A stretch of 64,000 nucleotides of DNA from Siphonodentalium dalli (Eukaryota; Mollusca; Scaphopoda; Gadilida; Siphonodentaliidae): positions 31,996,987 through 32,060,986 of the forward strand of contig CP136063.1 of the NCBI GenBank assembly GCA_032622095.1, given 5' to 3'. This document shows, piece after piece, positions 21,609-32,837 of this stretch (the first letter of the stretch is position 1; every line of letters starts with the position of its first letter). The notes beneath the pieces are model-generated. The model saw only the letters and a list, made by a program, of their open reading frames with translations. It did not search any database and was not told the DNA's origin. A program made the position numbers and the translations under genes.

Positions 21609-21664
21609 ACCTGCTCATTCTGTATATGGGCTCTATAAAACGAAGACTGAATGTTCAATAACAT

Positions 21665-22186
21665 TTAAAGATGGATTATCTCTTTAAATAACAAATTTTA
21701 AATAGTTGCGTGGGTATAAAATAATAGATATGAACTGAAGACCTATGTCCGGAAAATCTTCTATCAATTAATATTGATTTTACTTCGAATATTAAATCGG
21801 GCCCGTTTATGTTACTATTTCTAGAACCGACCATTCGGATGAGACCGTATTGCGATATAGAGCACTGGGCTGTCTGTTCCTACGGCTACGCAACGAATGT
21901 CAAATGTCACATATTGGTTGTTTATATTGTTTTGTTCCACAGCTATAAGCGATAATGAGTATAATTAACGTTTATTTGTGACAAAATTGCACAATATAAT
22001 TTATGTAACCATTATTGTTCGTTAGCTGAACAAACACACCAGAAAATATTCGAAATAAAATTAACAGCCCAGTGCTCTATATCGCAATACGGTCTCATGC
22101 GAATGGTCGGTTCTAAAAATAGTAACATAAACGGTCCCGATTTAATATTCGAATTAAAATCAATATTAATTGATAGAAGCCTTTGA
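21665..22186. mobile_element. MITE, right end replaced by zinc-finger-derived sequence
   Basis: Starts with TTAA and the standard terminus and runs through the MITE body, but with internal rearrangement: the 'cagtgctctatatcgcaata' segment appears twice, inverted, around 21845-21870 and 22070-22100. The expected closing terminus is missing. At about 22187 the sequence passes into finger-gene-like sequence. Confidence 0.75.
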
Positions 22187-22953
22187 TTGTTTGTCATCGC
22201 CCATACAAGTGTGACGTGTTCCAAAAACCATTTAGTGAGTCCGTTTCCCTGCCTAAGCATATTAACACATATAGGTGACCAATAATACGAGTATATAACA
22301 TTGTTCCCAGTCAGCCTGACAACCTACACCATTGAATGCCCTTACAGGAGCAACCTTTGTCCGGAGAAGTTTGACGTGACAATGAGTCAGACAAGACTGA
22401 TGACAACATGACAACACACATAGTTCATCGAAATTAGGTGATGTAGTAGTTCCAACGGAAAATAGTTTGTATATTTGGCCTCCGTTCTAATTGCATATTC
22501 ATACCCTCTAAATTTGGTGACCCGACGCGTTAGGGACAGCAGGAAATGTTTGGTTTATTAGCCTCGTCTCTGGAAATCGACATTAACAACAGATTTCGAT
22601 TATTGAAATTATGTCACATAACCGAAGTATTAGAACTACGTCACATGTGGCCAGCTATAAAACACGGGGGCCAGTAATGTGTGGAAACCGTTGGGTTCAC
22701 ATATCATCTGATGATTGAGTATATAAAATAACGGATTCGATGGCATTATGTCGCTATACAGGGAAAGTTAAACCTTCAAATCTCAATGTTCTTGATGCCA
22801 AAAGGTTCAGTCTCCTTTCAAAATTTATTCAACACAATATACGAATACAAATAATTTTATTGTCAATTGTCAGGCACAGCAAACGCATAATAAAATAAAA
22901 TTAAGAATGAATGGAACGATGTTGTTGAAGTAGTTAAATAATAATTAGTCAAC
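22187..22953 (+). pseudogene. Decayed 3' end of a C2H2 gene (second copy at 29290)
   Basis: Opens with finger pieces in plus orientation ('RPYKCDVFQKPFSESVSLPKH'-like, with stops), then 'EKFDVTMSQTRLM', then AT-rich 3'-UTR-like sequence. It is a direct, diverged copy of 29290-30075, which lies inside the foldback element. It may therefore be a fragment of another copy of that element. Noncoding now. Confidence 0.65.
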
Positions 22954-23221
22954 TTTATCCTCAACCTCCCCTTAGACGCTATATTTTTGAATAGTTATGT
23001 ATAATATTGTATAGCTTGATCCCTTATCGCCTCTCATCCATATCAACAATTCTGAATATTTTGTGTTTATTATGGTCAATACATTAACTCAATATTCTAT
23101 CATGAAGACAATATATGATGGTATACATATTTACTATTGCTATGTTGGACCTATCAATTGGGGTCAGACTAAGTGGTGTACTATAGACAGGGAAGGTTGA
23201 GGTGTCTCATGGACTGACAAC
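22954..23221. other. Unassigned sequence
   Basis: No recognised content; AT-rich. Confidence 0.3.
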
Positions 23222-23750
23222 TTAAAGATGGATTATCTCTTTAAATAACAAATTTTAAATAGTTCCGTGGGTATAAAATAATAGACATGAACTGAAGACC
23301 CCTTGTCCGGAAAAGCTTCTATCAATTAATATTGATTTTATTTCAAATATTAAATCGGGCCCATTTATGTTACTATTTTTAGAACCGACCATTCGGATGA
23401 TACCGTATTGCGATATAGAGCACTGGGCTGTTCCTACGGCTACGCGTCGAATGTCAAATGTCACAGATTGGTTGTTAGTATTGTTTTGTTCCACAGATAT
23501 ATGCGATAATGAGTATAATTAACGTTTATTTGTGACAAAATTGCACCATATAATTTCTGGTCTCTGTTAACAGTAACCACTATTGTTTGTTAGCTGAACA
23601 AACACACCTTTTTAGACCAGAAAATATTCGAAATAAAATTAATATTAATCGACAGAAGCATTTCCGGACAGGAGTCTTCGATTGAAATCTAATATTTTAT
23701 ACCCCGGTAACTATATAATACATGTTTACAAAGAGATAATCCACATTTAA
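23222..23750. mobile_element. TTAA-flanked MITE, full length (529 bp)
   Basis: TTAA and AGATGGATTATCTCTTT at the left; TTAA with the near-complement of that terminus at the right. The two ~130-bp arms are diverged inverted repeats (both carry 'tccgga', 'tcaattaatatt'/'tcgattaatatt' and 'ttcgaatatt'). Confidence 0.9.
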
Positions 23751-23846
23751 AGGTGGGTTATCACTTTGTAGACATGTATTATATAGTTACTGGGGTATAC
23801 AATCAGATTTGAATCGAAGACTCCTGTCCGGAAATGCTTCTATCGC
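23751..23846. mobile_element. Lone MITE arm fragment
   Basis: The first ~95 bases of the GGTGG-type MITE arm, cut before the next full MITE. Confidence 0.75.
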
Positions 23847-24394
23847 TTAAAGGTGGATTATCTCTTTGTAAACATGTATTATATAGTTACCGGGGTATAA
23901 AATATTAGATTTGAATCGAAGACTCCTGTCCGGAAATGCTTCTATCGATTAATATTAATTTTATTTCGAATATTTTCTGGTGTGTTTGTTCAGCTAACGA
24001 ACAATAATGGTTACATAAATTATATTGTGCAATTTTGTCACAAATAAACGTTAATTATACTTATTATCGCTTATATCTGTGGAACAAAACAATACAAACA
24101 ACCAATCTGTGACATTTGACATTCGTTGCGTAGCCGTAGGAACAGACAGCCCAGTGCTCTATATCGCAATACGGTCTCATCCGAATGGTCGGTTCTAAAA
24201 ATAGTAACATAAACGGGCCCGATTTAATATTCGAAGTAAAATCAATATTAATTGATAGAAGATTTTCCGGACATAGGTCTTCAGTTCTTATCTATTATTT
24301 TATACCCACGCAACTATTTAAAATTTGTTATTTAAAGAGATAATCCATCTTTAAAGAGATAATCCATCTTTAAAGAGATAATCCATCTTTAAAT
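23847..24394. mobile_element. TTAA-flanked MITE, inverted relative to 23222-23750, with triplicated terminus
   Basis: Full element to 24354, then two additional copies of the 17-base terminus with TTAA up to 24394. Together with 23222-23750 it makes a near-palindrome of about 1.1 kb. Confidence 0.85.
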
Positions 24395-24696
24395 GTTATT
24401 GAACATTCAGTCTTCAGCTTTTCAAGTTCAAATAGGAATCTCCAAAACGTTGTAGATATCGGCCCACCGTTGATGCGAGATAGCCTGCGACGAAAGCCCT
24501 TCTTGTTAATTTGTGCGCATGCGTAAATGGCACCTTCCCCGTTGGGGGTTCATTCTCACGCTTACCTGCCAACTCGACATCCTGTAATATAGACTATATA
24601 AATTACATTGTTCAATTCCGACCTGCGCTGTTTAAAACCACTTTTTGAAATGCCCTTTTCGGAGCTGACATATTTTTATTGTATATGAAGCGTGTG
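24395..24696 (+). other. Mirror copy of the ZNF upstream flank
   Basis: Reverse complement of 15187-15479 with few differences. It marks the outer limit of the inverted duplication that contains ZNF-B. Confidence 0.8.
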
Positions 24697-26517
24697 TATA
24701 GGAATCACTGAACTAAATGGTTTCCCATAGGCGACAGTGTTAACGTTTCCGCCAAATTCACTGAATTGAAGCCTGCAGGCCATACCAGTGATGTTTACCC
24801 AGCTAGATTGACACCAGTTGATCACGAAAATGCAAGAAAAATCATAGGTCATGTGTTTACTTTTAAAAATAAATCCCCAAGTGTACGACGGGGCTATCAC
24901 ACAGCCAAATTTGATCTGGAAAAATCCCGAACTACAGCAGCTAGTTAAATAAATTTCCCGCTCACAAAAATCCATTCCCCCATTCATTCACCAGTTTAAA
25001 TTATTTAGATATTATGTACAAATCAAATAAACGCGATGTCATCCTTTAACAACGTGTCGCATGTATCAGGTGAAGGTCATTCTTCAGTTACCTTCACCTT
25101 TAGGGTTCCACGGTGTACTCGCTCCCCTACTCTAGAACACATTTAGCTCCCTGATTCCTATATATATGTATATGTGTGAAACACAGCGTTTCTTATAGTA
25201 TTTTATCAAAATATAGACCTTACTGAAATAAAAAATGGATTATATCGAGCAGTAGTTGTTTATTTTTCCAATATGAGGCATCCTGAAAATTAGTGTCAAT
25301 CCTCAAAATAAAGCCAAAAAATTTAGATTTTTTTTTCAATTTTACTAGCTGATGCATCTCGTATAACTGAAGAATGCCCTTATATACCATACTGTTACTA
25401 AATTGAAGAGGATATGTTAATATACATTTTGAGTGGGATAACTTGTCCAATTTTAAACCCTTTTCATGCAAAATTTGTCAATTTATAATAAACATTTACA
25501 AAAATTAACAGAAAATTTAAATAAAAAATACTTTAATAGCATAATAAAGCAACTATAAGTCAATTTAAATATCTAAACATAATCATACAACATCAGCCAC
25601 AATCTCAGGCATGAAATTTGACCAGATGGCAGGGCATAATGTCTGTTTAACAAACCTGCCATGACAGTTTTGCACGACATTAACACTACTGGCGATGCCA
25701 TCACCCCCCCCCCCCGCCCGACTTGGGGTGGGACTACGGTCCCCGATAAGGATACTGGGTGCCGGGAAATCTTAATTGGGTTAACTGCCACCTTTTCCCA
25801 ATGGGGGGGGGGGGGGGCTAACACTACTCAAATGTTTGGGGAGGGGGGCTTTAGCCCCCCTGACCCCCTAATGGTACCTGATGTCCATGCAAAATTCCCA
25901 GATTTATCACTTTCTTTACTATCTACAGGCGAATCCATGCGTTTCTTCTTTAAATCTGTCCAAAATGTGGTCATTATCATTTGAAAATAAGAAAATATGG
26001 AATTAACAACTTATCATGGCGAGACGTGAAATTTCGTAAAATTCATATTTTTCCTATAGGAATCACTGAACTAAATGGTTTCCCATAGGCGACAGTGTTA
26101 ACGTTTCCGCCAAATTCACTGAATTGAAGCCTGCAGGCCATACCAGTGATGTTTACCCAGCTAGATTGACACCAGTTGATCACGAAAATGCAAGAAAAAT
26201 CATAGGTCATGTGTTTACTTTTAAAAATAAATCCCCAAGTGTACGACGGGGCTATCACACAGCCAAATTTGATCTGGAAAAATCCCGAACTACAGCAGCT
26301 AGTTAAATAAATTTCCCGCTCACAAAAATCCATTCCCCCATTCATTCACCAGTTTAAATTATTTAGATATTATGTACAAATCAAATAAACGCGATGTCAT
26401 CCTTTAACAACGTGTCGCATGTATCAGGTGAAGGTCATTCTTCAGTTACCTTCACCTTTAGGGTTCCACGGTGTACTCGCTCCCCTACTCTAGAACACAT
26501 TTAGCTCCCTGATTCCT
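24697..26517. mobile_element. 1.82-kb insertion with identical 461-bp direct repeats
   Basis: Absent from the mirror copy, where the flanks join at about 15180. Two apparently identical repeats (24697-25157 and 26056-26517) bracket about 0.9 kb. Each repeat begins with AGGAATCA and ends with TGATTCCT. It could be an LTR-type small element (TRIM-like) or two copies of a short TIR element that trapped DNA. The ends are not TG...CA, which argues against a typical LTR. The interior has poly-C and poly-G runs near 25686 and 25806. No recognisable coding sequence. Confidence 0.6.
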
Positions 26518-26586
26518 TTAGTATAGGAGCCTTTCTGTGGGCACGAATCTAACTGTATCGTCTTTCTGATAAATTTAACTCTTGTA

Positions 26587-27891
26587 TTGTATATTTTGTT
26601 ATCTTTACTCAGACATTCCGTTGTTACTATGTATGGAGCGATGGGGACACCAACAGTGGAGACTGGAGAGGAGAAAAACACCGGGTCAGAGAATACCTCT
26701 CAAACACAATTGGATTCGTTTAGACGGTTGTACACTGGTACGACGCAAATGGGCGTTCCTTCTTATCAGTGCGATATATGCTGGAAATCATACACCACAT
26801 CTGCAGATGTACTGTTACATAAGAGAATCCACGCGGGAGATCGCCCTCTTGACTGTGATGTGTGCAAGAAATCGTGTACTCAGCCGAGTCACCTGACGAA
26901 ACATGAGAAGAACCAAACGGACGATCGCATGTATCACTGTGATGTGTGCGAGAAATCATTTTCTCAGCGGTGTGTCCTTACGAGACATAAGAGGATCCAC
27001 ACGGGAGATCGCCCGCATCAATGTGATATGTGCGAGAAATCATTTACCCAGTCGAGTCACCTGACGACGCATAAGAAGATCCACACCGGGGATCGCCCGT
27101 ATCAGTGTGATGTGTGCGAGAAATCATTTACTGAGATGAGCGACCGGACGAGGCATACGATGATTCATACGGGGGATCGTCCGTATCAATGTGATGTCTG
27201 CGAGAAATCATTTATTGGATCGAGTCATCTGACGGAACATAAGAGGATCCACACCGGAGATCGCCCGTATCAATGCGATGTGTGCGATAAATCATTTACT
27301 CAGTCGAGTGACCGGACGAAACATAAGAGGATCCACACGGGAGATCGTCCGTATCAATGTGATGTGTGCGAGAAATTATTTACCGACTCGAGTCACCTGA
27401 CGAAACATAAGAGGATTCACACGGGGGATCGCCCGTATCAATGTGATGTGTGCGAAAAAGCTTTTAATGACTCGAATCATCTGGCTTCACATAAGAGGAT
27501 CCACACCGGGGATCGCCCGTATCAATGTGATGTGTGCGAGAAATCATTTACTCAGTCGAATCACCTGACGAGACATAAGAGGATCCATACCGGAGATCGC
27601 CCGTATCAATGTGATGTGTGCGAGAAATCATTTGCTGACTCGAGTCACCTGACGAAACACAAGAGGATTCACACGGGGGCTCGCCCGTATCAATGTGATG
27701 TGTGCGAGAAGGCATTTAATGACTCGAATCATCTGGCTTCACATAAGAGGATCCACACCGGGGATCGCCCGTATCAATGTGATGTGTGCGATAAATCATA
27801 TATTGACTCAAGTAACTTGACCAAACATAAGATGATTCACACCCGAGATCGCCCATATCAATGTCATACAATAGTTCAATCAGTCGAGTAA
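26587..27891 (+). CDS. C2H2 zinc-finger protein, 13 fingers (ZNF-B)
   Basis: Mirror duplicate of ZNF-A. The open frame is 434 codons; the favoured start is ATG 26629, since the upstream part of the frame crosses a probable splice acceptor. It has the same ~55-residue Ser/Thr/Glu-rich lead-in, then 13 C-X2-C-X12-H-X3-H fingers with HTGDRPY linkers. It lacks the unit reading 'LFTRSSDLTRH' in ZNF-A (finger 13), an exact 28-residue loss that keeps frame. Most substitutions fall outside the base-contacting positions; the contact helices are otherwise the same. The Arg-for-Leu change in fingers 5 and 7 is shared. The last partial finger and stop are the same as in ZNF-A. Role is inferred only from the fold: sequence-specific DNA binding in the nucleus. 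Confidence 0.85.
   Translation: MYILLSLLRHSVVTMYGAMGTPTVETGEEKNTGSENTSQTQLDSFRRLYTGTTQMGVPSYQCDICWKSYTTSADVLLHKRIHAGDRPLDCDVCKKSCTQPSHLTKHEKNQTDDRMYHCDVCEKSFSQRCVLTRHKRIHTGDRPHQCDMCEKSFTQSSHLTTHKKIHTGDRPYQCDVCEKSFTEMSDRTRHTMIHTGDRPYQCDVCEKSFIGSSHLTEHKRIHTGDRPYQCDVCDKSFTQSSDRTKHKRIHTGDRPYQCDVCEKLFTDSSHLTKHKRIHTGDRPYQCDVCEKAFNDSNHLASHKRIHTGDRPYQCDVCEKSFTQSNHLTRHKRIHTGDRPYQCDVCEKSFADSSHLTKHKRIHTGARPYQCDVCEKAFNDSNHLASHKRIHTGDRPYQCDVCDKSYIDSSNLTKHKMIHTRDRPYQCHTIVQSVE
26611..26612 (+). promoter_or_regulatory. Probable 3' splice site of ZNF-B
   Basis: A T-rich run ending in ACTCAG, 17 bases before the ATG at 26629; identical to the ZNF-A site. Confidence 0.45.
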
Positions 27892-28140
27892 TCTGACGAA
27901 ACATAAGATGAAATATAAGGGAATGCATACCCGGGATCGCCCGTATGATTGTGATGTGTACGAGAGAAATCGTTTACTCAATCAAGTCACCTGACGAAAC
28001 ATAAGAGGATCAACACGGTGAATCGCTCGTATCAATGTGATATGTGCGAGAAATCATTAACTGAAATAATTTTTCTGACGAGACATATCGGTATCCACAC
28101 ATGAGATCGGCCGTATCAATGTGATGTGTGCCCGTAAACA
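27892..28140 (+). pseudogene. Decayed fingers downstream of ZNF-B
   Basis: Finger and linker pieces in shifting frames ('SSNLTKHK', 'TRDRPYDCDV', 'YQCDMCEKSLTE') continue about 250 bases past the stop. This is the uninterrupted form of the sequence that in the ZNF-A copy is split by the LTR and non-LTR insertions. It therefore serves as the pre-insertion allele. Confidence 0.75.
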
Positions 28141-28417
28141 CGTGCGCATGTCAGCAGTCTTGTTTCGTCTACAATAGTTACTTCAAACTTACTTGCATAT
28201 ATATATATATATTCTTTCATCAGAACAAAGGAAAATCCACACAAGTTAGTCCACACGGGTGTGATCTATGGAAAAGGCTGAATGCAATCAGGTAAAAGGT
28301 GATGACGTGCGCATTTCCCAACCACGGGAACGTTTCCGGCTTCTTGAAACCAAGTGACGTCACATGTAAACACAATGCGCGTCCCGTTTCCAAGTATTTT
28401 AGTTTACGATAACACGT
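28141..28417 (+). other. 3' flank of ZNF-B
   Basis: Reverse complement of about 2828-3120. It includes a TA microsatellite near 28200 that is longer than in the other copy. Confidence 0.75.
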
Positions 28418-28423
28418 GTTTTG
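28418..28423. repeat. Target-site duplication GTTTTG (left)
   Basis: Repeated at 32451-32456. The empty site has a single copy (CAAAAC at 2822-2827 on the plus strand). Confidence 0.85.
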
Positions 28424-28690
28424 TGTTACGCCAGCTTTTGAAGTAAATTACCACTTTTTAAGTACATGTAGGTCTCCACTTTTGAAGTAAAAAACGCCAG
28501 CTTTTGAAGTAACTCACCACTTTTGTAATAATATCGCCAGCTTTTGCAGTAAAGTGAGGTCTCCGCTTTTGAAGTAAAAAACGCCAGCTTTTGTAGTAAA
28601 AAAACTAGGTCTCCACTTTTGTAATAACAAAATTACAGCTTTTGAAGTAAACTGACTCAATACATATTGACGGGCGCTGAGCGGTTTTCA
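28424..28690. repeat. Left outer terminal inverted repeat with modular subrepeats
   Basis: Five or so modules of the form 'cagcttttg-a-agtaa' (starts near 28432, 28499, 28539, 28588 and 28638) alternate with 'tctccacttttgaagtaa'-type modules. The alternation matches the right terminus module for module, apart from one missing in the right copy. Confidence 0.85.
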
Positions 28691-28717
28691 TGACAAAGTC
28701 AACCCGATAATCCATAG

Positions 28718-29560
28718 TGGCTATCGCCCATACGAGTGTGATTTGTGACTGAATACATTTAGTGAGTCCAGTTACGTGTCAAAAGAATCCACACCGGTAA
28801 TCGACCATATGCATGTGACGTGGTTTGAATAGCCTTCAGTCATATCAACACAAGAGAAATCACAGTCAATCGCCCATACGCGTGTGACGTGTCCAAAAGG
28901 CACTTAGTGAGTCCGGTTCCGTGACAAAAGAATCCACACCGATAATCGACCATATGCATGTGACGAGGTTCGAATAGCCTTCAGTCATACCAACAAGAGA
29001 ATCAGTCAATCGCCCATACGCGTGTGACGTGTCCAAAAGGCACTTAGTGAGTCCGGTTCCGTGACAAAAAAATCCACACCGGTAATCGACCATATGCATG
29101 TGACGAGGTTCGAATAGCCTTCAGTCATACCAACACAAGAGAAATCACAGTCAATCGCCCATACGAGTGTGACGTGTACCATAAGGCACTTAGTGAGTCC
29201 GGTTACGTGACAAAATAATCCATACCGGTAATCGACCATATGTATGTGACGTGGTTCGAATAGCCTTCAGTCATAACAGCAGAAGATAATTTATAGTGTC
29301 AATCGCCCATATAAGTGTGACGTGTACCGAACGGCATTTAGTGAGTCCGTTTTCCTGCCTAAGCATATGAACACACATAGATGATCAATCATACGAGTAT
29401 ATAAGATTGTTCCTAGTCAGTCTGACAATCAACACCATTGAATGCCCTTACAAGTGCGACCGTTGTCAGAAGAAGTTCGATGTTACATTGAGTCAGACAA
29501 GAATGAAGACGCTTCGTCAGTCCAGTAACATGACGACATATATAGTTTCTCGAAATTAGG
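28718..29560 (+). pseudogene. Decayed C2H2 fingers in the left arm, tandem two-finger units
   Basis: Plus-strand reading gives repeated finger linkers ('NRPYACDV', 'HTGNRPY'-like) in frames broken by stops and indels. The word 'gaatagcctt' recurs at about 28828, 28973, 29113 and 29261, i.e. every 140-148 bases, close to but shorter than two 84-bp fingers. The last part (29440-29560) reads 'ECPYKCDRCQKKFDVTLSQ' and ends in a stop. It looks like the C-terminus of a finger gene. Confidence 0.75.
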
Positions 29561-30075
29561 TAATGTATTAGTTCCAACGGAAAAATAGTTGGTATATTTA
29601 TTATTGGCCTCACTTTTAATTGCATATTCGTACCCTCGAAATTAGGTGACCCGACGCGTTAGGGACAGCAGAACATGTTTGGTTTATTAGATTCGTCTCT
29701 GGAAGGCGACATTAACAACAATTTTCAATCATTAAAATTATGTCACATAACCGAAGTCAAACGTGGCCAGCTTTAAAACACGGGAGCCAGTAATGTGTTG
29801 TGTGGAAACCGTTGGGTTCACATACACTCTGATGATTGAGTATATAAAATAACGGATTCGATGGCATTATGTCGCTATACAGGGAAAGTTCAAATTTCAA
29901 TGTTCTTAATGCCAAAAGGTTCAGTCTCCTTTCAAACTTTATTCAACACAATATACGAATACAATTAATTATTTTATTGTCAATTGTCAGGCACAGCAAT
30001 ACAAAATGAAACGCATAACAAAATTAAGAATGAATGGAACGATGTTGTTGATGTAGTTAAATAATAATTAGTCAA
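29561..30075 (+). repeat. 3'-UTR-like sequence shared with 22430-22953
   Basis: Continues the homology with the 22187 copy past the stop codon, with shared words such as 'gacccgacgcgttagggaca'. That is what a captured gene 3' end would give. Noncoding. Confidence 0.6.
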
Positions 30076-31375
30076 ATTTCCATCGAAAGCAACCTCAAAT
30101 TTGATATCACAGGATAGTGATCACATCAAACAATTAATTATACGCCAATGTGAGCACAGCAATTTTGAGGCAAACTAATGTGTGCGTAGATAGGGATAAA
30201 GTGTGGATTAATATTATCAATGTAACCGTATCACTGTCATCCATGTGGTATTAAATAGCTATTATGTATAAACCAGTCTGAACAGAACGAGTACACTCGT
30301 ACAGTTTCGATTGTTAAATTACCGTTATCTCGATTGTTAAATTCAAGAAATCATATGTGTGTGGTTATGTTCTATGAAATATAAATGCAAGTTGATCAGA
30401 CATTTCATATATCATTCAAACTTTGCAAACATACATCTTAGTGCGCACTGGTCGATCATGATTGATATCTAGATCTACAATGTAGCTCATAATTACTACT
30501 CCCCTTATTTTCAACTACGTTAGTTATAAACGCCCAGACCGGGCGCTGCTCGCAAAGTGGTAACCCCTTTCCAAAAAAAAACAACTAAATACCAAATGCA
30601 GAACAAAATTGCAACAATGAATTTATTGATATACTGCAAACCATCGGTGCAAGGGATTGATGAGCAATTATGTATAACAAAAAATAGAATATATGCCAGT
30701 CCCTTCCCAATAGTATTGCCCTCGACTTACCAGCAACATATCTGTCCTATTCAGGGCAACATCAGTTACTGGCGATTGTGGCCAATGTTGACTCCTCCCA
30801 CTCACAGATGACTCACATTCAACAATGCAATCGCATGCATAGCTACCACATGGTATAATACACGCTCGGAACACGGGCTCCACTGGTCGCCATGGAGAAT
30901 CACCACAACATAACGCCTGAACATTAAATGTTATGATAAAACATTACAACTGTAGCGCCCAAAAAGGCAGGATCTACACAGTGATATGGTATGCGATTTT
31001 CTTGTTATCCTGTTCCCTCTTTTTGTGGTTCTAGAGCTGTCACGATATAACACAATCCCGTGACAGACGTGAGTATGTTCAATAATTTAGTTTGTAATTC
31101 CAGGAACCATTATCTCTCGTTATTAAAGTGTCCAAAGGAGATTGTATTTCAGTTGTAAATTGAATGAACATCTTTGACTTATTATTCTGTAGCACGTGCA
31201 TGATAATATTATTCTAACTGGGACAACGACTCGTGAAATACTGCAGAATCGGTGTCTTGTTGTATAACATTCTTAATCACCCGACATCTGGACTTTCGTC
31301 CTTTGGTTCATAGTTGGCCAATCAGAATGAACCACATTAAGAAAATGGACTTATTTATCATTATTGATTACAAAA
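30076..31375. other. Core of the foldback element, unassigned
   Basis: About 1.3 kb between the arms. Several ORFs of 60-85 codons have no recognisable motifs. I see no transposase, polymerase or integrase signature. Confidence 0.4.
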
Positions 31376-32165
<790 letters not shown>

Positions 32166-32189
32166 ACTCGTATGGGCTATGGCCACTAT

Positions 32190-32450
32190 GGATTATCGGG
32201 TTGACTTTGTCATGCACATCGTTCAGCGCTCATCAAAATGTATTGAGTCAGTTTACTTCAAAAGCTGTAATTTTGTTATTACAAAAGTGGAGACCTAGTT
32301 TTTTTACTTCAAAAGCGGAGACCTCACTTTACTACAAAAGCTGGCGATTTTATTACAAATGTGGTGAGTTACTTCAAAAGCTGGCGTTTTTTACTTCAAA
32401 AATGGAGACCTACTTCATAAGTGGTAATTACTTCAAAAGCTGGCATAACA
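32190..32450. repeat. Right outer terminal inverted repeat
   Basis: Reverse complement of 28424-28690 with scattered changes and one module fewer. Confidence 0.85.
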
Positions 32451-32456
32451 GTTTTG
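32451..32456. repeat. Target-site duplication GTTTTG (right)
   Basis: Pairs with 28418-28423. Confidence 0.85.
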
Positions 32457-32458
32457 AT

Positions 32459-32820
32459 TTAAAGGTGGATTATCTCTTTGTAAACATGTATTATATAGTT
32501 ACCTGGGTATAAAATATTAGATTTCAATCGAAGACTCCTGTCCGGAAATGCTTCTGTCGATTAATATTAATTTTATTTCGAATATGTTCTGGTCTAAAAA
32601 GGTGTGTTTGTTCAGCTAACGAACAATAGTGGTTACTGTTAACAGACACCAGAAATTATATTGTGCAATTTTGTCACAAATAAACGTTAATTATACTCAT
32701 TATCGCTTATATCTGTGGAACAAAACAATACAAACAACCAATCTGTGACATTTGACACCCACATTTTATACCCACGAAACTATTTAAAATTAGTTATTTA
32801 AAGAGATAATCCATCTTTAA
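32459..32820. mobile_element. MITE, internally deleted copy (mirror of 2471-2819)
   Basis: TTAA at both ends with the family termini. Shares the internal loss with 2471-2819 and is followed by the same 'aagcgtaatg' motif and RT 3' end, so this neighbourhood was part of the inverted duplication. Confidence 0.85.
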
Positions 32821-32837
32821 AGCGTAATGCCATTACG

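Larger units (their letters stand above)
15584..21641. mobile_element. 6.06-kb segment bounded by a perfect 33-bp inverted repeat
   Basis: The 33 bases at 15584-15616 (GTTTTATAGAGCCCATATAC, continuing) are the exact reverse complement of 21609-21641. The match stops at both inner edges, as for terminal inverted repeats of a DNA transposon. A clean target duplication is not seen. Both ends adjoin MITE sequence, and a ~30-bp string ('gactgaatgttcaataaca') occurs at 15461 and again right of the segment at 21646. No transposase ORF is present, so it is at best non-autonomous. It could also be a rearrangement product. Confidence 0.5.

Noticed and set aside
24676-24987. Gene shared by both 461-bp repeats (ORFs on both strands)
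   Set aside because: The ORFs recur only because the repeats are identical, and neither strand shows a known motif or biased codon use.
25661-25984. 107-codon ORF between the 461-bp repeats
   Set aside because: It depends on poly-C and poly-G runs, and the Gly/Pro-rich part reflects them. No motif seen.
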